DNA of 64,000 nucleotides, from the NCBI RefSeq assembly GCF_947496855.1, contig NZ_CANMED010000002.1, positions 310,001 to 374,000 on the forward strand, read 5' to 3'. The notes beneath the pieces are model-generated. The model was given only the letters and a program-made list of their open reading frames with translations, was not told the DNA's origin and ran no database searches. Positions 25,967 to 34,877 of this stretch are shown here, piece by piece; the stretch's first letter is position 1, and each line of letters opens with the position of its first letter. The translations under genes and the position numbers were made by a program. This stretch comes from an uncultured Aquimarina sp. Lineage in GTDB: Bacteria; Bacteroidota; Bacteroidia; Flavobacteriales; Flavobacteriaceae.

Positions 25967-26251
25967 AAAAAAAATACGGAAAAAAAATTAAATCGTGAAT
26001 ATTTAGATTCAAAAACTTTTGACCTATATGTCAATCAAAATGAGCATTTATTAAGTTTAAATATTGAAGAGATTAACAATAAGAGTGAAGCATCAATAAT
26101 TATTTCTGATATACAAGGTAAAGTTATACATAAAGAATCGTTTAGCAACAGTAATTTTGAGCTTAATACATCGAATATTAAAAGTGGAATATATATTATA
26201 ACGATCGAAAATGGTCAAAATTTATATACCCGTAAAGTTATTTTTGAATAA
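25967..26251 (+). pseudogene. T9SS type A sorting domain cut off from the GH16 gene
   Basis: In the same frame as the GH16 gene, directly after its TGA, 94 sense codons run to TAA at 26249-26251. They encode a short Lys/Asn linker, FDLYVNQNEHLLSLNI, then ASIIISDIQGKVIHK, FELNTSNIKSGIYIITIENG and a basic end TRKVIFE. This is the standard C-terminal T9SS signal. The remaining bases up to 26412 show no feature apart from the region before the next gene. Confidence 0.85.
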
Positions 26252-26412
26252 AAAACATCATTAAAGCAAGGGCTAATTGGCCAATATAATTCTGTACTCC
26301 TCTAAAAACTAAAAATCTTATTATCACAAATCTTAATTATAAACTTGTAGCTATTGTAAATAATCATACAACCAATTTTGTAATAGTTGCGAATAAACAC
26401 AAAAACTAAATC

Positions 26413-27942
26413 ATGAAAGTAACAAAACTTAATTACATATTAATATTGCTAACTTTTTTAGCAATAGGATGTTCTGACAATATTGAAGATTTTATTCCCG
26501 AAACCGAAAATATAACTACAGAAGAATCTAAGAATAGACTTAATGTTGACACCAATGACTTTTATAAAGAACCTGAAAGTTTTTCAATAATTAAAAACCT
26601 AGTAACTGACTATGGAGTAAATAATAATGACAACAATAACGATAGTCCAAAGCTTCAAGAAGCTATAGATGACATCAGTAATCAATTAAATGGCAATACT
26701 TTTGGAAAGTTAATCATACCAAACGGTAATTATTATTTTACAGATATTGTGATGAAATCGAACATTACTATTGAAATTGATCAGAATGCTGTTCTTTTTT
26801 CCCAATCAGGAATTAAAAGAAACCAAACTATGTTTAGATTTGGAGACAGAGGGCCGAGAATAACAAATGCCGCTATTATAGGTAAAGGTAAGGGTTTCAC
26901 TGTAGATCTTAGAAGAAACCCAAGCAGAAATCTTATTGTATGCGCAGTAAGAGATGTTCGAAACTTTAAAATTTCCAATTTTACTATTGAAGATAAAAAT
27001 TCTGTTTTTGCTTCTATTTTAGTTGACATAGGAGTAATTAATGGTGTAGCAAATTGGTCTAGAGACGGTATCATTGAAAAAATTAAGCAAAACAATGCTT
27101 TACGCGGCTATGGGTTAATCCAAGCCTATGCAGCGAACAATGTTTACTTTAACAATTTAGACTGTGATGGCGGTGTCACATTGAGGATAGAAACTGATAA
27201 TTTAGCTATGAAAAGTGTTAATAAAGGAAGGATGATTCCCAATATAGGCGGTGTCAATGACATTGTTGCAAAAAAAATTATTAGTAGAAATGGTTTAGCC
27301 GCTTTGATGTTGTCACCTCACTTTATGGAAAACGGAACAGTTACGGCAGGCAATATTAGAAGTTTTAACAGTTCATTTGCTGTAAGAATCGAGCGTGGTT
27401 TTGTAGAAATATTCGCAGCGAATAATTCTATAAATGGTAATCAACACAGAACTAATGTTGAGAGCCAATTTGGAGCTGGATCTGTTGAGGAAGTTTATAA
27501 AAGAGGTGGTGGTATTTTTGCTGCCAGATTAACCCCGGCTGCAGCTGCCAATTCATTTGCAATAGCACAATTCAAGGCTGGAACCTTCTCATCAAATACA
27601 CGTATTTCTAATATCAAAGCAACTTACGGAACTACTGGTCAACTCAATTTTAATCATAGACTATACTTACCTTGCGAAGAAAGAAATAGCAATGGTCTAT
27701 GTAAAGAAAGATTTGGTAAGGATGTCGTATTCTACGGACCTTCTCTAGCAGCAGTATACGATAATACTATATCAGGTAATGGGCCTGATTCAGAAGGAAG
27801 TTACAATGTTAATACACTTATTAATAATAACTCTGCCATTGGGTTTCCTAGTAATGGTGGAGATAGAATTAAAATCGATAACACAACCCCTCTTATAAGA
27901 GGAAGAAAAGGGTGTAGAATAACTTTTACAGACTGTAACTAA
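26413..27942 (+). CDS. GH82-like (iota-carrageenase family) lipoprotein, locus A
   Basis: A 509-residue lipoprotein (lipobox LAIGC, Cys20) with a right-handed beta-helix pattern of short, repeating strand-turn units. The region DCDGGVTLRIETDN puts Glu260 and Asp262 two apart, as the catalytic acid and base of GH82 iota-carrageenases, and GYGLIQAY lies just before. HRLYLPCEERN and FYGPSLAAVYDN near the end match the same regions of the paralogue at 44826. It would cleave beta-1,4 bonds of iota-carrageenan at the cell surface. It follows the GH16 gene and is likely coordinated with it. Substrate is inferred from family resemblance seen by eye. Confidence 0.75.
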   Translation: MKVTKLNYILILLTFLAIGCSDNIEDFIPETENITTEESKNRLNVDTNDFYKEPESFSIIKNLVTDYGVNNNDNNNDSPKLQEAIDDISNQLNGNTFGKLIIPNGNYYFTDIVMKSNITIEIDQNAVLFSQSGIKRNQTMFRFGDRGPRITNAAIIGKGKGFTVDLRRNPSRNLIVCAVRDVRNFKISNFTIEDKNSVFASILVDIGVINGVANWSRDGIIEKIKQNNALRGYGLIQAYAANNVYFNNLDCDGGVTLRIETDNLAMKSVNKGRMIPNIGGVNDIVAKKIISRNGLAALMLSPHFMENGTVTAGNIRSFNSSFAVRIERGFVEIFAANNSINGNQHRTNVESQFGAGSVEEVYKRGGGIFAARLTPAAAANSFAIAQFKAGTFSSNTRISNIKATYGTTGQLNFNHRLYLPCEERNSNGLCKERFGKDVVFYGPSLAAVYDNTISGNGPDSEGSYNVNTLINNNSAIGFPSNGGDRIKIDNTTPLIRGRKGCRITFTDCN

Positions 27943-28006
27943 AAATAGAGTAGTTTTTTTTGAAAATCTCAATAAATGTATATTCTCTTAAATTTTTAAA
28001 ATCTAT

Positions 28007-28055
28007 AATTGACCCATTAAAACGTTACAAATTTAACATCTTAAATGGGTCAATT
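28007..28055. terminator. Hairpin between convergent GH82-like and lpxR-like genes
   Basis: Arms AATTGACCCATT and AATGGGTCAATT enclose a 25-base loop, followed by AATTTTC. It is the only structure seen in the 424-bp spacer 27943-28366, so a shared terminator is the simplest reading. The long loop makes it weaker than a standard one. Confidence 0.55.
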
Positions 28056-28366
28056 AATTTTCAATACCTCCTTCTAATTTTAGAATTTGAAATTCTAAAC
28101 ATTCAACTTCTTATTTAACACAATAGCTTTTACACGGAATTCTTACCAAATTGGTTTTTAATAGTATTTGAGAAAATATTAACTAGTTTGAAATTATAAC
28201 ATCACTTTTTCACTTAATACATAAAGGCTAGTCCTTACATACGTTCCTCTTATAATACCTTTAAATAATTTATACGTATTCTATGTTTTTCATTGATAAA
28301 AAGGTAATGCTGAATATTTTCTAGATTGAAATTATACTTAAGCACAAATAAAAATATTACTATAAT

Positions 28367-29356
28367 TTAATCAAACTTATAAGAGAAAGTGAGCATCGCA
28401 TATCTTTGACTATCATTGTCGTTTAATTCACCACTCGAAAAGAAATATTTTGCGCCTAGAGTCCATCTATTAGATCCATAATACATACCTATTTGACCAT
28501 TAAAATAAACATTGTTTATAATTTCACTATCTATAAAGTTGAATTCATCTATTTTGTTCCCTTGAATTGTAGCATTAAAAGCAGACATTTTAACAGCAAT
28601 ACCTCCATCCAAAAAAAATTCTCTATTAGAGTTATTAGCAAGTATCGCATTTTGATATGCAGCACTATTAGACAGGCTGTTAAATTTTCCAATACGAAAA
28701 TTGATACCCGGATTTATGTAAGTAAAAATATTACCTAATGAGATATCCGTAGCACCATAGAAATCAAATATTTTATTTTGATAAAATGACACTGCGTACA
28801 GTACTCTTAAGTTTACTCCTAATTGGTTATTAATTTGATATTTCCAACCATCCAAAACTCTATCACCAGTTACGTGTCCATGAAACCAATTTTGTACGGC
28901 TCCGGCTTGTGAATCTGGCCCCAGAATACCAACATCTATACCCAATCGCAAAAAAGATTTTTTAAAACCATATGTAGATTGAAATTCAAAATAACTCCAA
29001 CCAGCATAAGGTCTTTCGGTTTCATTTTTAGAAGACTGATAATCTGGCGTATACCCTTCCATATTAAACCCAAGACTCTCAAAATAACCTGTTCTATTTG
29101 AAAAAAGTTTACTTATGAAATTTGGTTTATCTAAACGCCATCTAAATGAAGCATTAATACCATATGTGTAATATTTATCTGTTGAAGTATTAACTACCAA
29201 AAAATCATTATCAGTCCCTAATTCTATTTCATACTTAAATGCTCCCTTATTACTTTCTTGTGAATAAGTAGCTATAAGACTTAAGATTAATATACCTGTC
29301 ACTCTTGATCTAAACCATTTTGAACTATTTCTATTTCTTAGAAAGTGTGTAAACAT
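28367..29356 (-). CDS. LpxR-like lipid A deacylase family outer-membrane protein
   Basis: The preferred start is ATG at 29356 (MFTHFLRNRNSSKWF, then a signal ending LIATYSQ), giving 329 residues; the open frame extends 30 codons upstream without an export signal. Family motifs of the LpxR/DUF2219 12-strand barrel are present: LGTDNDFLVVN and KYYTYG near the start, ERPYAGWSYFE, GPDSQAGAVQNWFHGHVTG, and GWKYQINNQLG. Asn, Asp, Ser and His in these segments form the calcium and catalytic site that removes the 3'-acyloxyacyl group of lipid A. It carries its own activator-type promoter (29381-29423) shared with the efflux and oxidase operons. Confidence 0.85.
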   Translation of the reverse strand: MFTHFLRNRNSSKWFRSRVTGILILSLIATYSQESNKGAFKYEIELGTDNDFLVVNTSTDKYYTYGINASFRWRLDKPNFISKLFSNRTGYFESLGFNMEGYTPDYQSSKNETERPYAGWSYFEFQSTYGFKKSFLRLGIDVGILGPDSQAGAVQNWFHGHVTGDRVLDGWKYQINNQLGVNLRVLYAVSFYQNKIFDFYGATDISLGNIFTYINPGINFRIGKFNSLSNSAAYQNAILANNSNREFFLDGGIAVKMSAFNATIQGNKIDEFNFIDSEIINNVYFNGQIGMYYGSNRWTLGAKYFFSSGELNDNDSQRYAMLTFSYKFD

Positions 29357-29380
29357 TGTCTTAGCTTTTAAAATCCAACA

Positions 29381-29423
29381 CAAACTTAGATGTACTAATT
29401 CCAAATGGTTGTGACATATGTCA
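29381..29423 (-). promoter_or_regulatory. Crp/Fnr-type activator site and promoter of the lpxR-like gene
   Basis: The palindrome TGACATATGTCA (29412-29423) is centred 29.5 bp upstream of TAAGTTTG (29388 to 29381 on the minus strand), a match to TAnnTTTG. No TTG -33 element is present, as expected for an activator-dependent (class II-like) promoter. The same spacing occurs at 37699-37741 and 43745-43788. Confidence 0.7.
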
Positions 29424-29461
29424 ATTAATAAAGCTTCTTTTTTCAATCAATCAAACTCAAG

Positions 29462-30553
29462 TTATATTATTGTTAGTGTGTATAATTGCACTGGTTTTTC
29501 TTTACCTTTAAGTACCACTTTTGCCACAATAGAAGCTATGAAACGACCTTCAATATCTAAATTATTTAACAAGCTTTTTGTTGTTAAAATAGATACACGG
29601 TAATCATTACATTTGGCTTGTACACGTGCTGTAGTATTAATAACATCACCGTGGTAGGCTAATTCTTTTTTTACAACACCTACCTCTGCGACCATTAAAG
29701 AACCGCCGTGGATACCTGCTTTAAACTCAGGAATTATATCATATTTATCTAAATAAAATTTAGATTTAGATGCTATTTTCTTTTTAAAAGCATAAAACAA
29801 GTTTAAGCAGTTATTTTTATAAACACCCTTTTTGTAAGACCAACTCAATACCGCCTCATCACCAATGTATTGATAGATTTCAGCTTCATAAGGTGCGGCA
29901 ATCTCATTTAAATCATAAAAAAAATCTTGAATGAATTGGCTGTATTTTTGATGTCCTAATCGTTCTGCAATAGTTGTAGAACTTGTTAAATCCAGAAACA
30001 TAAAAATACGTTTAGTTTCCTGTGGTTGTTTGTAACTTCCAATAAGCATTTTAAAAAAAACACCTCTACCAAATTTTTCAAAAACAATAGTAATTAGTGA
30101 ATATATAACTATTGATATTCCTATGTAAATTAATGCCGGAATAAAAGAGCTGTCTTTATACCACCAACCAGGCTCTACAACATAAGGGATGTTCTTGTTT
30201 TTTACCCACCAACTCAATACCAAATTTGAAACAGTAATAATTGCTGTAAATGTTAAGAGAATTTCGAACAATATAATTAACACTAATGCGCTTCTTTGTG
30301 CTATAAACTTATCAATTAAAAACTCAATATTAGCATAAAGTATCCCTATAAGAAACCCTCCTAGAGCAAAGTTTAGAAGACTATCTTTTAATTGATAAAA
30401 ACCTTCGTAATTTGGATCTATACTAATACCTATTTCATTTTTTAGGGCGAAGTATCTAAAAATACTAAACAATAACATAGCGATAGTCCAAAAAATGGTA
30501 GAACGAACTAATCGTTTTAAGTATTCTTTTAGGTTTCTATTAGTTATTTCCAT
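29462..30553 (-). CDS. Membrane-bound class III adenylate/guanylate cyclase
   Basis: A 363-residue protein with four transmembrane helices (about 15-165) and a cytoplasmic class III cyclase domain (about 180-360). Metal-binding Asp are in FMFLDLTSSTTIAE and QYIGDEAVLSW. The dimer and transition-state region is YHGDVINTTARVQ, with Asn and Arg in the expected places. It should make cAMP or cGMP from the triphosphate. It lies 77 bp downstream of the RND pump gene on the same strand and may be the last gene of that operon. The two Crp/Fnr proteins nearby invite the idea of a cyclic-nucleotide link, but such regulators in Bacteroidota often lack nucleotide binding. Confidence 0.85.
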   Translation of the reverse strand: MEITNRNLKEYLKRLVRSTIFWTIAMLLFSIFRYFALKNEIGISIDPNYEGFYQLKDSLLNFALGGFLIGILYANIEFLIDKFIAQRSALVLIILFEILLTFTAIITVSNLVLSWWVKNKNIPYVVEPGWWYKDSSFIPALIYIGISIVIYSLITIVFEKFGRGVFFKMLIGSYKQPQETKRIFMFLDLTSSTTIAERLGHQKYSQFIQDFFYDLNEIAAPYEAEIYQYIGDEAVLSWSYKKGVYKNNCLNLFYAFKKKIASKSKFYLDKYDIIPEFKAGIHGGSLMVAEVGVVKKELAYHGDVINTTARVQAKCNDYRVSILTTKSLLNNLDIEGRFIASIVAKVVLKGKEKPVQLYTLTII

Positions 30554-30630
30554 TGGTAGTTTTTATATGAATTTAAAAAGTAAAAGCTATAGCAAACATA
30601 GACCGTGTGGTATAGCTAAGGCAAATACTA

Positions 30631-33600
30631 TTAATCTTCTAATAAACGTTCATCAAACTCATAGCCGTTATAATTTACTTTAAACAATACGCTATACAAA
30701 GCTGGTATAAATACCAGTGTGATTATGGTACCAAAAAGCAGTCCCACCATAATACTAATAGCCATACCTTCCCAAAGTTCGCCTCCACTTAAATATAAAG
30801 GAATCAACCCCAATACGGTTGTAAATGTAGCAAGTAAAATAGGTCTAAAACGCTGTAAGCAAGCTGTAATAACGGCATCTTCAATTTTTCTATTTAGATC
30901 TTTTTGTTCAATCTCCATTCGGTCTATCAGTACAATGGCATTGTTAATTACGATTCCTGCTAAAGAAATAGTTCCTAAAAAAGGCATAAAACCAAAAGGT
31001 TCTCTAAAGATTAACAATCCTATTACTACGCCAATGAGTGCTAATGGAATTGTAGATACAATCATGCACATCTTTCTAAAGGAATTAAATTGAATAATAA
31101 GTAATAGCACAATAAGAAATCCTGAAATCGGTAAATAACCAATTACAGAGCCCATATTCTCGGCAGTTTCTTTTTCATCACCACCAAATTCATATCTGTA
31201 ATCTACTGGCCAATTATCCATCTGTGTTTTTAACCAATCAGAAATTTCTGCGGTAATGATTGCCGCATTACCACTAGCTCTTAATTCACTGGTAATACTT
31301 ATAGATTTATTAAGGTTATACCGTTTTATAGAAGCATACTGCCATTGAGGAATAATTGATGCCACCTGCAATAAAGGTACACTTCTACCAGTAGCTTGGG
31401 CATAAATATTTAGTGTTTCTAAAGATGATAATGTTTGTTGTTTATTAATCTCATTACGCATCAAAATAGGAATAGATTTATCATCCTCTCTATATTCTCC
31501 TGTTTGGAATCCGTCTAATGTTGTCTGTAATGAAATGGCAATATCCTGGCTACTTACACCAGCTGCTAATGCTCTGTTTTGATCTATTTTGATGATGAAT
31601 TTTTTCGTTTTTGGTCCCCAATTATCTTTTACATTTTTAGTTCCTGAAATTTCAGATAATCGTGCCTTAACAGTAGCAGCTATCTTTGCTAATTCATCCG
31701 GGTTTTTACCAATTATTTTTATTTCAATAGGGATGGTTCCTCCACCTGCAGCCAATGCCTTTACACGAATATCTGCATTAGAAAAATAATCATATCCAAA
31801 AGCATCTAATTTGCTAATCATCGCCTGATTAAATTCAAATGAAGAGGTGTTTATCATAATATGTGCGTAGTTAGAATTTGCTTCGTCTTGTGCATATCCT
31901 AAATCATATGATTCCGGCCCTTGACCGATGTAAGAAGACCAATCTACAATGCCATTTTCTCTTTGGGTATTAAGCTGTAGAGAATCTTTCATATACTGTT
32001 CTAATTTCTTTACGACGGCTGTTGTAGTTTTAATTTTTGTGCCTTCTGGCAAATTAATATCTACAGTAATCATGTTACGGTCACTATCTGGAAAAAATAA
32101 AAACGGAATTTGAGTAAACCCAACTAACGATAATATAAAAGCAGCTGTAATTACCCCAATTATTTTCCATTTATGATGAAGCGATTCTATAATGATGTTT
32201 TTATACTTCTTTTTTAAACTATTGATAAGTTTATCAATGGTACTTAGCTTGCGTTGATCTTTTGGAATTACTTTCAAAAACAAGTAACAAAATGTAGTAA
32301 TAACACTCAATGCGATTAACCAAGAAGATAGTAACGCGATGGAAACCACAATAAAAATAGGCCCTACTATATCCCCCATATTTGTTGGCGATAAGTAAAA
32401 AGCAAGAAAGGCAACCGAGGTTGTTAATGTTGAAATTAACAATGGTGTAAATAATTCGGAACAAGCATCTACCGCAGCTTTTTTTGCAGAATGTCCTTCT
32501 TCCATTTTTACAATAATTGTTTCGGCAACGACAATAGCATTATCGACTAGCATTCCCAAAGCAATAATTAAAGATGCTAAAGTTACTTGATTTAACCCCA
32601 CATCCATAAGTCCCATTATTAGCAATGTCGTAATGGTTACAATAGGAATTAAGCTCGCAATAATAATACCAGTTCTAAAGCCTAAAAAAACAAGCATTAC
32701 TAATAGCACAATTCCAATAGATTGAAGCAGGTTACTCACAAAACCACTTACTTTATCATCAATATAATTATCTAAAGATGAGATACGTTGCAACTCTAAT
32801 CCTGCTGGTAATTGATCTTGCCATTTGGCAATTATTTTATCTGCTTGAGTACCTAACTCAATTATGTTGGAGTTTTTCTTAAGGTTAATGTGTAATGAAA
32901 CGGCATCGTTTCCATTAATCCTTACACGCTGTTCTGAAGGATCAATATAGTCTTTGCTAATAGTTGTGATATCACCCAACTTTACTAATTGTAAGCCATT
33001 ATCGCTCACAGGAACCAGCATGTTTTTAATATCTTCTACAGTATTAAAATTTCCCGTAGGTTCTAATGTAATACGTTCATCCCCCAAATTAATCTCTCCC
33101 CCAGAAGTTAAAATATTAGTGTTTTGAACAATTTGCTGCAATTTTACAGCAGACAGCCCATAAGCTTTTAAGCGTGTATTATCAAACTCGATAAAAACAC
33201 GCTCATCTTGAACACCACCCAACACTACTTTTGCGGCGTCTGGTAATTTAATAAGATCATCTTTTATATCATCTACATAGTTTTTCATTTCAGCATACGA
33301 AAACCCATCCGAAACCAATCCGATAACAATACCATAAACATCACCTATACCGTCATCATCTAAAAATGGAGCAACTTCATTGGGTAATCCCTTCATACCC
33401 TCTAATTTTCTTCGTAAACGATTCCAAACAGATTGTAATACTTCTGGCCCAACATCTTCTTTAAGCGTTACAGTGACTACAGATAAACCGGTTCTAGACG
33501 TACTTTTAACCTCTTTTAGCTCTGGTAATTCTTGAGATATTTTTTCGATTTTATCGGTCACAAGGAGTTCTACACGTTCTGGACTAGCACCTGGAAATTC

Positions 33601-33747
33601 CGTAACAATATTTGCAACACGTACCGTATAAGGTGGCATACTATCTCTAGATAAGCTAGCGTATATAGAAATACCTAACAGGATAATGCTACCCAATATC
33701 ATAAGGGTAATTCTATTTTTTTCGATAGAAAATTTTGCGATATTCAT
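30631..33747 (-). CDS. RND-family efflux transporter (AcrB/HAE-1 type)
   Basis: The preferred start is ATG at 33747 (MNIAKFSIEKNRITLMI), giving 1038 residues and a 19-bp gap to the adaptor gene; the open frame begins 15 codons earlier and overlaps it. Twelve transmembrane helices frame two large periplasmic domains. Signatures are SRDSMPPYTV and TEFPGASPERVELLVTDKIE near the start, and LIIALGMLVDNAIVVAETI in TM4 with the proton-relay Asp. In the second half are FPDSDRNMITV and a loop GIVINNAIVLIDRME. It exports small lipophilic compounds with its adaptor and the TolC-like protein. Substrate is not predictable. Confidence 0.92.
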   Translation of the reverse strand: MNIAKFSIEKNRITLMILGSIILLGISIYASLSRDSMPPYTVRVANIVTEFPGASPERVELLVTDKIEKISQELPELKEVKSTSRTGLSVVTVTLKEDVGPEVLQSVWNRLRRKLEGMKGLPNEVAPFLDDDGIGDVYGIVIGLVSDGFSYAEMKNYVDDIKDDLIKLPDAAKVVLGGVQDERVFIEFDNTRLKAYGLSAVKLQQIVQNTNILTSGGEINLGDERITLEPTGNFNTVEDIKNMLVPVSDNGLQLVKLGDITTISKDYIDPSEQRVRINGNDAVSLHINLKKNSNIIELGTQADKIIAKWQDQLPAGLELQRISSLDNYIDDKVSGFVSNLLQSIGIVLLVMLVFLGFRTGIIIASLIPIVTITTLLIMGLMDVGLNQVTLASLIIALGMLVDNAIVVAETIIVKMEEGHSAKKAAVDACSELFTPLLISTLTTSVAFLAFYLSPTNMGDIVGPIFIVVSIALLSSWLIALSVITTFCYLFLKVIPKDQRKLSTIDKLINSLKKKYKNIIIESLHHKWKIIGVITAAFILSLVGFTQIPFLFFPDSDRNMITVDINLPEGTKIKTTTAVVKKLEQYMKDSLQLNTQRENGIVDWSSYIGQGPESYDLGYAQDEANSNYAHIMINTSSFEFNQAMISKLDAFGYDYFSNADIRVKALAAGGGTIPIEIKIIGKNPDELAKIAATVKARLSEISGTKNVKDNWGPKTKKFIIKIDQNRALAAGVSSQDIAISLQTTLDGFQTGEYREDDKSIPILMRNEINKQQTLSSLETLNIYAQATGRSVPLLQVASIIPQWQYASIKRYNLNKSISITSELRASGNAAIITAEISDWLKTQMDNWPVDYRYEFGGDEKETAENMGSVIGYLPISGFLIVLLLIIQFNSFRKMCMIVSTIPLALIGVVIGLLIFREPFGFMPFLGTISLAGIVINNAIVLIDRMEIEQKDLNRKIEDAVITACLQRFRPILLATFTTVLGLIPLYLSGGELWEGMAISIMVGLLFGTIITLVFIPALYSVLFKVNYNGYEFDERLLED

Positions 33748-33766
33748 AATTTCTATAGTTTTTGAC

Positions 33767-34852
33767 TTATTGTAATCGTATTTTTTGACCATCTAAAAGC
33801 GTCTGTAAACCTGCTACAGCCACACGGTCTCCGCTCTTTATTCCTTCTTTAATTTCAAATCCATTTCGTGTGAGTATTCCTATAGTTACAGGATGTTTTT
33901 TTGCAATCATCATACTATCATTTTCAACAATGAGAAACACATATTTCCCATCATAATCCTCACCAACTGCTTGCGCTGGAATTACTAATTTTTTTTGAAG
34001 CATTTTTGTTTTACTTTCACTGAAACTGACTGTAGCTGCCATACCACTTTTTATAGATTCAGTGATATCATCAAGCGTGATATGTACCGGATAGGTTGCT
34101 GATTCTATAGAAAGTGCAGGAGCAACTTCGGTAACCGTACCACTAAATGAAGTATCTGGAATAGCAGAAAACTTAATAATTGCTTTATCTCCTTTAGCAA
34201 TGTTATTGATGTTACTTTCTGGCACGCCCAATTCAATTTCCATAGTATCTCCAGCATTCAAAGTGGCGATAGATTGTCCAGGCGCTACATTTTCATTAAT
34301 TTCTGAATATACCGCCGCTATTATACCATCATAAGGTGCATAGATATGACCATATTTAATTTGATCTCGCTGAATAGATACCGCACGTTTTGAGGATTCA
34401 TAATCTTCTTTTGCAGAACGGAATGCATTCTTGGTTTGCTCAAAATTACTCAATGAAGCACTACCTTTTTCATACAAAATACGCGCTCTTTCTAAAGCTG
34501 ATTTTGCCGTTGTTACATTTGACTTCGATGCATTCTGTCGCGTTATCGCTTGTTCATAAGTAAGTCTTGATGATACATTGTCTAACGTAGCCAAGAGCTC
34601 TCCTTTTTTTACTTTTTGTCCTAATTGGATGTTAAATTTGGTAATGCTACCATTACTTCTAAAACTTAAATCAATAACAAGATTCTTTTGTGCAATACCA
34701 CTATAACTGGTATTACTTGGGTTATTAGACAATCCTATTTGTTGATACTTTACCAGTTTTGGTTTACGTGGTTCTTGTTTTTTATCTTCTGAACAAGATG
34801 ATTGTAAACCTACAATTACCAGAAGGCTAAATATTTTGATTAACTGTTTCAT
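33767..34852 (-). CDS. RND efflux periplasmic adaptor (membrane fusion) lipoprotein
   Basis: A 361-residue MFP with a lipobox (GLQSSC). Lipoyl-like halves lie around a helical hairpin: LSFRSNGSITKFNIQLGQKV and KKGELLATLDN before it, and YGHIYAPYDGIIAAVYSEI after it. Beta-barrel and membrane-proximal domains follow to about residue 360 (GLQTLLDGQKIRLQ). It bridges the inner-membrane RND pump and the outer-membrane channel. It is placed between the SBP-TolC fusion gene (25 bp upstream) and the pump gene. Confidence 0.9.
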   Translation of the reverse strand: MKQLIKIFSLLVIVGLQSSCSEDKKQEPRKPKLVKYQQIGLSNNPSNTSYSGIAQKNLVIDLSFRSNGSITKFNIQLGQKVKKGELLATLDNVSSRLTYEQAITRQNASKSNVTTAKSALERARILYEKGSASLSNFEQTKNAFRSAKEDYESSKRAVSIQRDQIKYGHIYAPYDGIIAAVYSEINENVAPGQSIATLNAGDTMEIELGVPESNINNIAKGDKAIIKFSAIPDTSFSGTVTEVAPALSIESATYPVHITLDDITESIKSGMAATVSFSESKTKMLQKKLVIPAQAVGEDYDGKYVFLIVENDSMMIAKKHPVTIGILTRNGFEIKEGIKSGDRVAVAGLQTLLDGQKIRLQ

Positions 34853-34877
34853 TTAATTGAGATTTTAATAATGCTTA

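Noticed and set aside
25964-26251. Homopolymer frameshift as cause of the split between GH16 and its T9SS domain
   Set aside because: The A-runs after the stop suggested a frameshift, but tracing codons shows that both parts are in the same frame. The break is a single in-frame TGA.
33748-33792. Upstream start of the RND pump, overlapping the adaptor gene
   Set aside because: The extra 15 residues are charged and unlike RND N-termini. ATG 33747 gives the standard MNIAKFSIEKN-type start.
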